Positions 45,444-54,451 of a stretch of 64,000 nucleotides of DNA are shown one piece after another (position 1 is the stretch's first letter; the number at the start of each line of letters is the position of its first letter). The notes beneath the pieces were generated by a model. The model did no database searches and was not told where the DNA came from. It saw nothing but the letters and a program-made list of their open reading frames with translations. Both the position numbers and the translations under genes were made by a program. This stretch comes from Halopseudomonas pelagia. Lineage in GTDB: Bacteria > Pseudomonadota > Gammaproteobacteria > Pseudomonadales > Pseudomonadaceae. The DNA is taken from positions 2,604,001 to 2,668,000 of the forward strand of contig NZ_CP033116.1 of NCBI RefSeq assembly GCF_009497895.1. The letters run 5' to 3'.

Positions 45444-46706
45444 TTAGCGTAACTGCTCGGGTTGGTTATGGGCTCGCCGTTCGGCAATCCATTGCTCTCT
45501 GCTCATCGCTGCCTGTTCGCCGGGCATCGCCGCCAATAGCTCGAAGTAGTCCTGCCGGAGCGGGTCGAGCATGACCTGGGAGCGCGGCTTTATTCTCACT
45601 GCGTATACGGTCTGCACGTTCTGGTGATCAAAGGCGCGCCAGCTCTGTGCGTCTTTGAGCAATTGGTATTCATGCCCCTCCAGCGCAATGATCAGCCTTT
45701 CGGTATCCAGACTCCCGGTCCGCGCGACCGCGTCGGCCCATTGGTAGACGATGCTGTACGCCGAGGCGGCTGAGGTAGAGGGATAGGTCTGGTAAAGCTC
45801 GACAAACCGCTCCACGAAAGCCTGCCCGCGCGCATGGTTGTATACGTAGGGCACATTCCAGGTCCAGGCGGATGCGCCCAGCACACCTTCCATCAATGCC
45901 GGACCAGCCTGCTCGACCATACTCAAGGTGAGGTTAGGGACAACGATCTGGGTAGTTTTGGTCAGACCCATTTGGTGGGCCATGCGCATACCCTTAACCA
46001 TCTGATCACCGAACAGCACCAATACCAGCACCTCCGGCTTGGCGTCGAGCGCCGCCTGCATGGCCACACGCAGATCTTTCTGCATGGATCCGGGGAAAGG
46101 GATCAATGTGCGGCCATGCTCGCTGACGTCATCAGTACCAGTAAAGTGGCGCATCGATTGCTCGGTCGTGTGGCCCCAGGTGTAGTCTGCCGTGACGTAG
46201 AAATAGCGGGTATCTGGCATCTGTTCATTCAACTGCTGCCCCAGCACCCGCGACGCCATCCAGGCGTTATAGCTCTCGCGAAACATGTAGCGATGAGCGT
46301 CTTTGCCGGTGGTGTCGTTGGAATAGGTAAGGGTACCGAAATACAGCAGTCCGAGGTCGCGTGCGCGCTTCCCGGCCGCCACCGCTACGGCGCTGGAGGC
46401 GCCACCAAACAGCATCTGGGCGCCTTCGGCAGCCAGTTCATTAACGTTGCTTACCGCTTGAGCGGGTTTGGATGCGGTGTCGCGCTCAAGTATCGCCAAG
46501 GGGCGCCGCAGCACGCCGCCAGCCTGATTGATCTCATCCACCGCCATCAGCGCGCCGCGCACCTGCATCAGACCTTCTTGCTCATATTCACCCGAGCGCG
46601 GCGCGTTGAGTCCCAGCAGAATCGGGTCTGCGGCGCCCACCGGCTGGATGTTCAACAGACCGCAAAACAGCATGCCGAACAGACAATATTTCCTTGTGAT
46701 GTTCAC
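45444..46706 (-). CDS. orphan ABC-type (urea/amide/branched-chain) substrate-binding protein
   Basis: A 420-residue periplasmic-binding-protein-like I fold protein with a signal peptide (cleavage near PVGAAD, residue ~26). The start (LGLNAPRSGEYEQEGLMQVRGALMAVDEINQAGG) is typical of the Leu/urea/short-chain-amide binding family. No permease or ATPase genes of an ABC importer adjoin it. It may therefore serve a transporter elsewhere or feed a sensory protein; the convergent diguanylate cyclase is its nearest neighbour. Confidence 0.85.
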   Translation of the reverse strand: MNITRKYCLFGMLFCGLLNIQPVGAADPILLGLNAPRSGEYEQEGLMQVRGALMAVDEINQAGGVLRRPLAILERDTASKPAQAVSNVNELAAEGAQMLFGGASSAVAVAAGKRARDLGLLYFGTLTYSNDTTGKDAHRYMFRESYNAWMASRVLGQQLNEQMPDTRYFYVTADYTWGHTTEQSMRHFTGTDDVSEHGRTLIPFPGSMQKDLRVAMQAALDAKPEVLVLVLFGDQMVKGMRMAHQMGLTKTTQIVVPNLTLSMVEQAGPALMEGVLGASAWTWNVPYVYNHARGQAFVERFVELYQTYPSTSAASAYSIVYQWADAVARTGSLDTERLIIALEGHEYQLLKDAQSWRAFDHQNVQTVYAVRIKPRSQVMLDPLRQDYFELLAAMPGEQAAMSREQWIAERRAHNQPEQLR

Positions 46707-46840
46707 TTGGCCAGTCCTTATTTATTGTTATCGGGTTTTTTGGAATGGCCAAACGTATACATCAAGACGGGGGTGGGAGGGGATTAGCTATTGGTCGATA
46801 GTTGCCAATGGTCAGCATGCACTTCACTGCAGGTCAGCCC

Positions 46841-47275
46841 TCAGCGCGGTGGCGGTTCCGGCAGCAGTTGCGCGAGCTCCTCGGCATTGCGTGGCTGTAC
46901 CATCCTGCCGATTACTTCGCCATCCTGATCGAGCAGCGTCAGGTCGCCGTCCCGTGTCCCATGCTGACGGGCGAACGCTCGTCCGACCGGCTGACCCTGA
47001 TGAGCAATCCTGAACAGGATTGTGTCCCGGTATTGCGGCTCCACCTGGCGCATTATCTCCAACACCTCGGCACCATTGAGCAGATTAACGTCACGGGTCA
47101 GGACCAGCACCGGGCGCTCGCCGCCGACTACCGACAAATCCGTGGAGATACCCGAACGCGGCAATTGCTGCCACACCACCAATGCCATGCCGGCAATCAA
47201 CAAAACCAGAAAACCGACCTTTATCCAACCGGGAATAACTCGTTTGGGTTGCTCTACAGGATCACTCATACGCAT
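46841..47275 (-). CDS. membrane-anchored thioredoxin-like hypothetical protein
   Basis: A 144-residue protein with one helix (about residues 16-36) and a periplasmic domain. The ending (LTLLDQDGEVIGRMVQPRNAEELAQLL) resembles the last strands of a thioredoxin fold. No CxxC motif is present, so it is unlikely to be a redox enzyme. Two nearby ATGs (47275, 47269) are possible; GAGAG precedes the first by 4 nt. Confidence 0.6.
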   Translation of the reverse strand: MRMSDPVEQPKRVIPGWIKVGFLVLLIAGMALVVWQQLPRSGISTDLSVVGGERPVLVLTRDVNLLNGAEVLEIMRQVEPQYRDTILFRIAHQGQPVGRAFARQHGTRDGDLTLLDQDGEVIGRMVQPRNAEELAQLLPEPPPR

Positions 47276-47366
47276 TCGCTCTCAACGACAAATACATAGT
47301 GTCTCACGGCCCCCGGTATTCGGGGTGCCGGAGAAATGTCTTTGAACATAATGAGAGGTGAATGCT

Positions 47367-47891
47367 ATGAAATTGCGATTCCGTTTGTTGCTGTTAATGC
47401 TGACGAGCCTGTTCAGATCCAAACAGCCCATGTCCCATGTCAGCAGGCTGAAATTAAGGGTGTGGCCGGTGGACGTGGATATAAAAAAGGTCAATATCGA
47501 GCGATTTTTCGCGTTTGGCGATCTTGGCTGGGTATCGATGCTGATGGACTGGGGCATCTTCCGGCAGATTCTCACCAGCCGTTATGCACCATTCGGCAAA
47601 TGTCTGTCTTTAAGTGTGAAAGGGCCTTTGTGGCTATTTCAACGTTTCGAGATTCAGACGACGATCATCTGGTGCGATCACTATTGGGTCTACGCGGAAC
47701 AGCAGTTTTTGTCCAAGGGCCAAATAGTCGCTATTTCGGTCATCAAGGGCGGCGTACTGCAGGAGGGGCGTCTACTCAAGGTCAACCAGTGGATGCCTCA
47801 AGCCGAATTGGTATCAGTGCTGGGCAAGCCGGAGTTGGTAGATCTCTATCAACGCACTGAAAAGGCCATGTGGCGAGCTACGCGCGGCTAA
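47367..47891 (+). CDS. thioesterase (4HBT_2)-like protein
   Basis: A 174-residue protein with a hydrophobic N-terminal segment and a hot-dog-like middle (RFEIQTTIIWCDHYWVYAEQQFLSKGQIVAISVIKGGVL), matching the acyl-CoA thioesterase-like family that includes THEM6-type proteins. The usual catalytic Asp is not obvious. ATG 47367 has GAGAGG 8 nt upstream; a GTG at 47358 is less likely. A long hairpin lies after its stop. Confidence 0.65.
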   Translation: MKLRFRLLLLMLTSLFRSKQPMSHVSRLKLRVWPVDVDIKKVNIERFFAFGDLGWVSMLMDWGIFRQILTSRYAPFGKCLSLSVKGPLWLFQRFEIQTTIIWCDHYWVYAEQQFLSKGQIVAISVIKGGVLQEGRLLKVNQWMPQAELVSVLGKPELVDLYQRTEKAMWRATRG

Positions 47892-47901
47892 CAGCGCCAA
47901 A

Positions 47902-47938
47902 CGGCACCGGGCCCGCCAACTGGCGGCCTCCGGTGCCG
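47902..47938 (+). terminator. long hairpin after thioesterase-like gene
   Basis: CGGCACCGG and CCGGTGCCG pair with a second nested stem (CGCCA / TGGCG) inside, giving a long hairpin 10 bp after the stop. No T-run follows, so termination would be factor-assisted or the hairpin stabilises the 3' end. Confidence 0.5.
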
Positions 47939-47999
47939 ACTATGGCATTGCTATATGGCATAGTGGCGATCTTCTTTCTGTAAAGAGGCTGGGAATACC

Positions 48000-48671
48000 A
48001 TGATTGTTGTCCACCACCTGAATAATTCACGCTCACAGCGCATCCTTTGGCTGCTTGAAGAGCTGGGTCTGGAATATGAAGTACGGCGCTATGAGCGTGA
48101 CCCAGAGACTATGCTGGCACCGCCGGAACTCAAGGCGGTGCATCCGTTGGGAAAGTCACCCGTTATTACTGATGGTGATCTGACCGTCGCAGAGTCTGGC
48201 GCGATTATCGAGTACCTGGTCGAGACTTACGGCCAAGGGCATCTTGCACCCGCACGCGGCACACCCGAACGTCTGCGCTACACCTACTGGCTGCATTATG
48301 CCGAGGGCTCCGCGATGCTGCCGCTTCTACTCAAGCTGGTGTTCAACCGGGTTGAAACGGCGCCCATGCCGTTTTTTGCCAAACCCTTTGCCAGGGGCAT
48401 CGCTCGGCAGGTCAAAGGCAAATTTGTTGAACCGCAGATCATTCAACATCTGAATTACATGAACAATGAGCTGGCTGCCACTGGCTGGTTTGCCGGGGCT
48501 GAATTCAGCGCTGCCGATGTGCAGATGAGTTTTCCGCTGGAGGCCGCTGCTGCGCGCGGTGGACTGGATAGACAATGGCCACATTTGATCGGCTTTCTTG
48601 AGCGCGTGCATGATCGGCCTGCCTACAAGAGAGCACTGGAGCGCGGTGGCGAGTACGGGATTATTGGCTGA
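48000..48671 (+). CDS. glutathione S-transferase
   Basis: A 223-residue GST with an N-terminal thioredoxin-fold domain (NNSRSQRILWLLEELGLEYE) whose active-site Ser region is NNSRSQ, a conserved K-S-P-V (GKSPVITD) and E-S-G (AESGAIIEYL) glutathione-binding motif, and an alpha-helical C-terminal domain. It resembles the bacterial/fungal GTT-like class. Substrate unknown. It is a single gene with 108 bp and 153 bp to its neighbours. Confidence 0.9.
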   Translation: MIVVHHLNNSRSQRILWLLEELGLEYEVRRYERDPETMLAPPELKAVHPLGKSPVITDGDLTVAESGAIIEYLVETYGQGHLAPARGTPERLRYTYWLHYAEGSAMLPLLLKLVFNRVETAPMPFFAKPFARGIARQVKGKFVEPQIIQHLNYMNNELAATGWFAGAEFSAADVQMSFPLEAAAARGGLDRQWPHLIGFLERVHDRPAYKRALERGGEYGIIG

Positions 48672-48824
48672 AAAGCATCCGCGGGGTTGGTGGCTTATCT
48701 GCCTGACTCGTGCGGCATGTCTTGCCCGCAGAAAAAACACGCGAGCCTATTGTCTTTGTTCACTCTGTTGCATAGAGTACTTTGCTTATAAGTAATTGCA
48801 TTTAATAATAACAAGAGAAGACCA

Positions 48825-49373
48825 ATGCCCCCTTCCGCAGAAGAAGCTGCTCAGGCTTTGCGCGACATAGCGGCTATCAATGCCCGCGCTGCAGGCTTTC
48901 AGGATTATCAGGCAGAATCCAATCAGTTGATTCTGTGGGGCGGGCTGCATGTTGTCGGTTTTATTCTCACTGCTCTTTTCCCGCATCTTCTACTGTATAT
49001 CTGGATTCCGCTGATTGTGCTTGGCCTCGCTGGAGGGGCCGTGTTGGCAGCGTATGCTGCGCCTTTATTGCCCGGCATCGTCTGGCGCTACCTGGTGGTG
49101 ATCGGCACCATTCTGCTGTTCCATATTCTGATCAATATCATCATGTGGCCGGTGGCGGCGCAGCAAGGGACGCTGGTCGGGCCATTGCTGGTCTGCACAC
49201 TCTATGTTTTCCGTGGCGTTCACCTGCGGCCGCGGTATTTCCTGATTGGGGTACTGGTCGCCACTCTCTGCCTGATCGGCTATGCCTTTTTCGTCGCCTA
49301 CTTCTGGTGGTGGATGGCCTTCGCCTATGGCGGAAGTTTCGTGCTCTTTGGCCTCTGGCTGAGACCGCGTTGA
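48825..49373 (+). CDS. small integral membrane protein, first gene of a TonB operon
   Basis: A 182-residue protein with a short soluble N-terminus and about five hydrophobic helices (from residue ~36 to the end, finishing with a Trp/Phe-rich segment). AAGAGAAG precedes the ATG. The next gene, a winged-helix regulator, begins 1 bp after the stop. This pair of a membrane protein and small regulator is common in bacteria and may form a signal unit. No specific family recognised. Confidence 0.72.
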   Translation: MPPSAEEAAQALRDIAAINARAAGFQDYQAESNQLILWGGLHVVGFILTALFPHLLLYIWIPLIVLGLAGGAVLAAYAAPLLPGIVWRYLVVIGTILLFHILINIIMWPVAAQQGTLVGPLLVCTLYVFRGVHLRPRYFLIGVLVATLCLIGYAFFVAYFWWWMAFAYGGSFVLFGLWLRPR

Positions 49374-49374
49374 C

Positions 49375-49719
49375 ATGCAAACTCCCAATGAAATCATCCA
49401 CCAACCAGTGCGTCTGAAGATCATGGCGGCGCTGAATACCCTGGCGCCGAATCAGTGGCTGGAGTTCGTTGCATTGCGCGCCATTTTGGATACCACCGAC
49501 GGCAACCTGGGAGCACACCTGGCCACGCTGGAAGCCGCTCATTACGTCACTATCAAAAAGGATTTCGCTGGCAAAAAGCCGCGCACACGCGTGTGCCTGA
49601 GTACGCTTGGGCGCAAGGCTTTCTCCGGTTATGTGGCTGCCCTGCATGCCATTCTGGCGATCGATTCGCTGGATGGCAGCGAAGAGGCCATCACTCACAC
49701 TCCCAACAACAACCAATAA
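49375..49719 (+). CDS. winged-helix transcriptional regulator
   Basis: A 114-residue protein with a compact winged helix: QPVRLKIMAALNTLAP at the start, a recognition-helix-like TTDGNLGAHLATLEAAHYV, and a basic wing KDFAGKKPRTRVCLS. This is the HTH_34/ArsR-like family often encoded next to small membrane proteins. It ends 11 bp before exbB. It may autoregulate the operon. Confidence 0.82.
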   Translation: MQTPNEIIHQPVRLKIMAALNTLAPNQWLEFVALRAILDTTDGNLGAHLATLEAAHYVTIKKDFAGKKPRTRVCLSTLGRKAFSGYVAALHAILAIDSLDGSEEAITHTPNNNQ

Positions 49720-49730
49720 TCGGGGTTTTT

Positions 49731-50597
49731 ATGGATATGCGAACGTTAGGCTTTCAATCATCACGCTGGCAATCGCGGTTGCGCATGCTGATGTTGCTGC
49801 TGTTGATCGGGGTAACAGGACTGAGCACCAGTGTAGTTCTGGCCCAGGCGGATGAGCAGCCAGCCACTGCTGCAGACAGCGTGACCGGGGAAGCTGCGGC
49901 AGACAGGGCGGTGGCGACTTCACCGGCAGCCGAGCGCTTCGGTGTGCGCGAGATGTTCACGCAGGCGGACGTAGTGGTCAAAGCGGTGATGATCTTCCTG
50001 GTCCTGTGTTCGCTTTTAACCTGGGCGGTGCTATTTGAAAAGCTGGTGGTATTTGCCAAAGCGCGGCGTGCCAATCAGCGTTTTCTGGCGGGGTTTCGCA
50101 ACAACGATCTGACGCTACTGCATGAGCAGGCTGAGCACAGCGCGATGGGCCGGATGTGGCAGGTGGCGCAGGCTGAAGTGACGCACTTCGGACGTAACCG
50201 TAGCGCCGATGCAGATCAGATAAATCGACTTCTACAACGCATGTCGCTGACTGCCAGTATTGTGCAGGAGCGAGACCTGGCACGCCTGGGCAGCATGATG
50301 GGTGTGCTGGCAACTATTGGTGCAACCGCACCTTTTATCGGTCTGTTCGGTACCGTGTGGGGCATTCTCAACAGCTTTGCCAGCATCGCCACGATGAAGT
50401 CGGCCAGTCTGGCCATCGTCGCACCGGGCATCGCTGAAGCGTTGTTGGCAACCGCGTTGGGCTTGTTTGCCGCCATCCCGGCGGTGATGATTTTCAACAA
50501 GTTCGCGCGGGACATTAACGGCTTCGTCGGTGGGCTGGACAACTTTTCGGCGGAGATGATTGCCGACGTGTCGCGCAAGCTTGATGAGGTGAAATAG
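49731..50597 (+). CDS. exbB: ExbB-like proton channel subunit
   Basis: A 288-residue MotA/TolQ/ExbB protein. A signal-like N-terminal segment (about 16-38) and a hydrophilic linker precede the three family helices. The conserved region ATIGATAPFIGLFGTVWGIL and the later ATALGLFAAIPAVMIFNKF are clear. The extended N-terminus marks the tonB-system energiser ExbB type 1. It works with ExbD and TonB to power outer-membrane transport. It starts at ATG 49731. Confidence 0.92.
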   Translation: MDMRTLGFQSSRWQSRLRMLMLLLLIGVTGLSTSVVLAQADEQPATAADSVTGEAAADRAVATSPAAERFGVREMFTQADVVVKAVMIFLVLCSLLTWAVLFEKLVVFAKARRANQRFLAGFRNNDLTLLHEQAEHSAMGRMWQVAQAEVTHFGRNRSADADQINRLLQRMSLTASIVQERDLARLGSMMGVLATIGATAPFIGLFGTVWGILNSFASIATMKSASLAIVAPGIAEALLATALGLFAAIPAVMIFNKFARDINGFVGGLDNFSAEMIADVSRKLDEVK

Positions 50598-50599
50598 CC

Positions 50600-51034
50600 A
50601 TGGGCATCCAGTTCAATTCAGGCCCCATGGTCAAGCGACATAACTATCAGCAGAACGCGGAAATGAACATCACTCCGTTCGTCGACGTGATGCTGGTGTT
50701 GTTGATCATCTTCATGGTGGCAGCGCCACTGGCAACAGTAGATGTGCCGGTGGATCTACCTAGTAATGCGGCAACGCCAAGCCCTCCGCCAACGGATCCA
50801 GTGTATGTAAGCGTGCAGGCCGACGGCTTGCTGTTTGTTCAGGAGCAGGAAATAGCCCTCAACCAATTGCAAGCACAGATACTGGGTATCACCTCGGGTG
50901 ACCTTGAAACCCGATTATTCCTGCGCGGTGACCAGGCGGTGGACTACGGCACCTTGATGCGGGTCATGAACACGTTGCAGAAGGCCGGTTACACGCGCAT
51001 TAGCCTGGTTGCCTCGGAAGAGTTGGAGCCCTGA
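50600..51034 (+). CDS. exbD: ExbD-like subunit
   Basis: A 144-residue biopolymer-transport protein. The single helix after EMNITPFVDVMLVLLIIFMV contains the proton-carrying Asp in FVDVMLVLL. A periplasmic domain follows. It lies 2 bp after exbB, and its stop shares one base with the tonB start (TGATG). Confidence 0.92.
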   Translation: MGIQFNSGPMVKRHNYQQNAEMNITPFVDVMLVLLIIFMVAAPLATVDVPVDLPSNAATPSPPPTDPVYVSVQADGLLFVQEQEIALNQLQAQILGITSGDLETRLFLRGDQAVDYGTLMRVMNTLQKAGYTRISLVASEELEP

Positions 51035-51753
51035 TGAGCGCCCCGACAACAGGCCTCAAGTGGTCTGCGAGGCTGCTGGTTATCCTGCTTTCGGTTGTAT
51101 TTCACGCTGCGCTGCTTGCTTGGCTGTTGAGTGGTCGCCTGGCTCAACCGATGCCTGAAGAAGCCGTCGTGGTTGCGGTGGATATGGTCAGTATTCCCCC
51201 ACCGCCCGAGCCAGAACCAGAGCCGGAGCCCGAACCTGAGCCTGAACCAGAACCGGAACCTGAGCCCGAGCTCGAACCATCCCCTGTGGCAGAACCCGAG
51301 CCACCGCGTCGGCCGGAACCTGTGGTGGCAAAACCCGCAGCGAAACCTGCGGGCCCGCCAGTGCATGCCTTCGGCGCTAATACCCAATTCGCCGCACCAC
51401 CTGCGCCACCTGCGGATGCGCCCACGCGCGGCCGAACGGCTCCGCCTGGATACGCCGACACGGTAAAAAACCGGGTTATAGCGCAGTTAAAGCGGCCAGA
51501 GGGAGCAGTGTACAAGCCGCCGCCGGGCTACAAGGGTGATCCGAACGATTTCAAGCGTCAGTGCTATATCCCCTATGAAATTACTGTGGATGCCAACGGG
51601 CGGATGCTTTCTTACCAGATCAATCGCTGCGGTGATGAGCTGCTGGACGCGGCCGCCGATCGAGCGATCCGCCAGGCCGGTCCTTTCCCGCCACCTCCCG
51701 GCGGGGGAACAGCTCAGTACACCATTTATGGCACGGCGATTTTCATCAAATAA
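51034..51753 (+). CDS. tonB: TonB-family energy transducer
   Basis: A 239-residue protein. It has an N-terminal helix (about 12-34), a Pro-Glu repeat linker (about 55-80) that spans the periplasm, and a C-terminal TonB-like domain with paired Cys (RQCYIPYEI; INRCGDEL). It couples ExbBD to outer-membrane receptors. No TonB-dependent receptor is next to it; a large lipoprotein follows instead. The C-terminal domain is somewhat divergent from classical TonB. Confidence 0.88.
   Translation: MSAPTTGLKWSARLLVILLSVVFHAALLAWLLSGRLAQPMPEEAVVVAVDMVSIPPPPEPEPEPEPEPEPEPEPEPEPELEPSPVAEPEPPRRPEPVVAKPAAKPAGPPVHAFGANTQFAAPPAPPADAPTRGRTAPPGYADTVKNRVIAQLKRPEGAVYKPPPGYKGDPNDFKRQCYIPYEITVDANGRMLSYQINRCGDELLDAAADRAIRQAGPFPPPPGGGTAQYTIYGTAIFIK
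51208..51273 (+). repeat. Pro-Glu repeat tract in tonB
   Basis: About 20 codons alternating Glu/Pro encode the rigid periplasmic spacer of TonB. Synonymous codons vary (GAG/GAA, CCA/CCG/CCC/CCT), so it is a protein-level repeat rather than a simple slippage-prone DNA repeat. Confidence 0.85.
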
Positions 51754-51776
51754 TGACAATTAATCAGGAGCATCTG

Positions 51777-54389
51777 ATGCGTCTTCCTTCTCGCGCTAAA
51801 CAGGCCGTGCCAGCCGCGCTGGCGTTACTGGTTGCCGGTTGTGCTGCACCGGTTTCCGGCCCGGTTGCCTATCACGACACCACACCAAGACTGGCTGAGG
51901 CGCGCGCTGAAACGCGTGCCAGCTTTGAATGCGGCGGTGCGCTGCCAGCGGTACACCGGCAGATATGTGCCAGTGACGAGCTTTCGTCCCTGGATAAACA
52001 GCTGACAGGCCAGTACCAGCGCGTGGCGAACCAGCTGGACACTGCTGGCGGGTTGTTATTGGAGGCCAACCAGCGTCAATGGATGCTCAGCAGAGCCGCA
52101 CATTGCGGTTTGAGTGCGCAAAGCGGTACCAAAGTGGAAGCGGACCCAGCCGCCATCATGTGCCTGGAGCAGATGTATCGCCAGCGCCGGCAACAGCTGA
52201 GCAGTTGGTCTGCCCCGGCGATGGCCGCCGATAATCGTCAGGGTGCCCACGCCTATGCCAGCTATGTCGAGTACCGCTTGGCCGATAGCCGTGAACCCGC
52301 GTTGTGCTCAGCGCTCACCGAGCAGTTGAATCAGGATCTCCAGCGCCATGGGCTGCCAGACCCATCTCGGCTACCTGGGGTAACGCTGCTCGCAGGCAGT
52401 AATAGCGAGAACACCACAGCGGTGGTGGACGGGCGGGAAATTCGCGTGGATTTGCATAACGCCGGCCCCTACGCCGGTTATCAGACCCGTGCCCGCGGCG
52501 TGCTGATCAATGGTCAGCCGGTGATGGACGACCATACCTTGCCGCGCTGGGTCGCCGAACAACCCAACTACGGTGGCCGAGCCTATGCCTCATCATCTCA
52601 GACCGGAGACTACGGCTCCATTGACGTGTTTCAGCGTGATGGCAGGACCCTGTTGTTGGCCAATGAAACCTGGGGTTTCTATTCACCTGCAGCCCGTGGC
52701 GAGTCGGCATTTAGCGGGGTTTATCAAATCTCGGGGCAGGGAGTGGTGCCACTGTGCCTATTCCAGACTTACTTGACCCCTCCGCGCACCAATACCCTGG
52801 CCGGCATGCCAGCCTATGCCGCATTGGAAAAGGAACTGAACAGGGTGGCCGGCGACCCATTGCCCGGCTATGCGCAGCATGAACGGCGCGACAATTTTCA
52901 GAGCTGGAAGGAACGCCAGTGGACACTCTTGAACTTACCCCTGCTTGGCGCTGATGCATTGACTCGCTACCAGCGTGAAGCCGCAATCTATCACCGCAAC
53001 GACCAGGCCCTGGATGCGTTTTTCAACTGGTCCGAGCGTAATCTGGGCGCCAAGACCCTGTATCGCAAAGTCATGCCCATGTTGCGCCCAGCGCATCAGG
53101 AATTGGTGCAGATGTTTGTTGCGCAAGGTCTGAATGCTGCCGAGAGTGAGGCTGCGGCAAATCTGTTGTTCCATGAAACCCTGGCCCGAAGCATGGAAAA
53201 CCTTGCTGCACCTGCGACCGTGCCGGGTTTGCCCCTGACGCCGCAAGAGCCCTATCAACCACGGTACGCCATGGCACCTGCGGCCGGGGCACTTGAACAG
53301 GGGCGGAACTTCGCCACCCTGTACAGCGTGGTACTGAATAATGCACCCGCCAATGTGATTCGCGACTTCATTGCCTATGAAACCGACACCTTCGGCGAGG
53401 AGCGGGGCGTAGGACCGGACCAGAGCCCGGCACTGATGGTGGCGGTAGACAATCCCGACAGTCTGGAACTGCTGTTGCAGCAGGGCTTCGATCCGAATGC
53501 AGCGAACCAGTGGGGCAAGACCCCATTGATGACGGCTGCCGAGTTGAACCTGTTGCCGGGTGCCCGCCGTTTGATCGAAGCGGGCGCCAATGTGCATGCG
53601 TATACCCGGCGAGTTGAGTTCGCCGGAGTCGGCGGGCCTGATCGTCAGGAAGCAGAGCAGGGCAGACGCACAGCGTTGCTGATTGCCGCAAGTAACGCCG
53701 ATGCGGCGCTGATCGATTTGCTGGTCAGTGCCGGCGCTGCCGCGCAGGCCTGGGATGGATACCATCAGCAGGTGTGCGCGGCACTTGATGCCAATCAGCA
53801 ACTGGCTGATGCCGAGCGCGCTCGTTTGAAAGCGCCGCTTTGCGCCAACGTGTATACACCACCGCCGCCGTCACAACAGGCCGTGGTCGACATACGTGCG
53901 GGCGATACGCTGATCCTGCGTGACACCGGGGTGGACTACCGCATACGGCTGATCGAACGTCAGCCCATGCACCTGTTCGGGCGCAACATGCAGTTGACGC
54001 CGGAACGTTTGCGCGAAGATATGGGCGGCATCGCCCGGCAGGTGGGTATGTCTGCAGTGCGCCGCGGAAAAATGAAGATCGTCGGCCCTCTGACTTTAGC
54101 TTTTGCCGACCTGGGCGCCATTACCGAAAACAGTCTGCCGATGCTGGTCAGTTTCCCGGTTACCGCGGTAGGTGCTGCCAATGTTGCCAACTACGTTCTA
54201 GAACAAAAACCGCTACAACGTGTCTTGAGTGTTGACTATGATCCGGAGCGGGCTGATGGGGAAAGTACCTGGCGAGCCCTGTTCAGCGCCGCGTTAACCC
54301 AAGGCTTCACGCCGTCGCAACAGGGCTACGTTGTGATTCACACCCGCGGGGGGCAACGCACCGAGTATCAGTTAGTCGTCACTGAATAG
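51777..54389 (+). CDS. large lipoprotein with LprI-like and ankyrin-repeat regions
   Basis: An 870-residue lipoprotein (LLVAGC, Cys22). After the signal a Cys-containing region (FECGGALPAVHRQICASDELSSLD) looks like the lysozyme-inhibitor LprI N-terminal domain. The middle is unassigned. Around residues 540-660 ankyrin-like units are visible (LMVAVDNPDSLELLLQQGFDPN; LMTAAELNLLPGARRLIEAGANV; LLIAASNADAALIDLLVSAGA). The last ~180 residues are another unassigned domain. ATG 51777 has AGGAG 6 nt upstream. It is the last gene of the ExbB-ExbD-TonB operon, so it may be an envelope partner of that system. Confidence 0.78.
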   Translation: MRLPSRAKQAVPAALALLVAGCAAPVSGPVAYHDTTPRLAEARAETRASFECGGALPAVHRQICASDELSSLDKQLTGQYQRVANQLDTAGGLLLEANQRQWMLSRAAHCGLSAQSGTKVEADPAAIMCLEQMYRQRRQQLSSWSAPAMAADNRQGAHAYASYVEYRLADSREPALCSALTEQLNQDLQRHGLPDPSRLPGVTLLAGSNSENTTAVVDGREIRVDLHNAGPYAGYQTRARGVLINGQPVMDDHTLPRWVAEQPNYGGRAYASSSQTGDYGSIDVFQRDGRTLLLANETWGFYSPAARGESAFSGVYQISGQGVVPLCLFQTYLTPPRTNTLAGMPAYAALEKELNRVAGDPLPGYAQHERRDNFQSWKERQWTLLNLPLLGADALTRYQREAAIYHRNDQALDAFFNWSERNLGAKTLYRKVMPMLRPAHQELVQMFVAQGLNAAESEAAANLLFHETLARSMENLAAPATVPGLPLTPQEPYQPRYAMAPAAGALEQGRNFATLYSVVLNNAPANVIRDFIAYETDTFGEERGVGPDQSPALMVAVDNPDSLELLLQQGFDPNAANQWGKTPLMTAAELNLLPGARRLIEAGANVHAYTRRVEFAGVGGPDRQEAEQGRRTALLIAASNADAALIDLLVSAGAAAQAWDGYHQQVCAALDANQQLADAERARLKAPLCANVYTPPPPSQQAVVDIRAGDTLILRDTGVDYRIRLIERQPMHLFGRNMQLTPERLREDMGGIARQVGMSAVRRGKMKIVGPLTLAFADLGAITENSLPMLVSFPVTAVGAANVANYVLEQKPLQRVLSVDYDPERADGESTWRALFSAALTQGFTPSQQGYVVIHTRGGQRTEYQLVVTE

Positions 54390-54399
54390 TGGTTTGGGT

Positions 54400-54430
54400 A
54401 AGTGGCTGGTAGTATGACTGCCAGCCACTT
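54400..54430 (+). terminator. hairpin terminator after the TonB operon
   Basis: AAGTGGCTGGTAG and CTGCCAGCCACTT pair (one G-U) with a 5-nt loop, starting 11 bp after the lipoprotein stop and followed by TC. It closes the six-gene TonB operon before the phospholipase-D-like gene. Confidence 0.7.
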
Positions 54431-54451
54431 TCGGACGATAACGAGAGCGCC

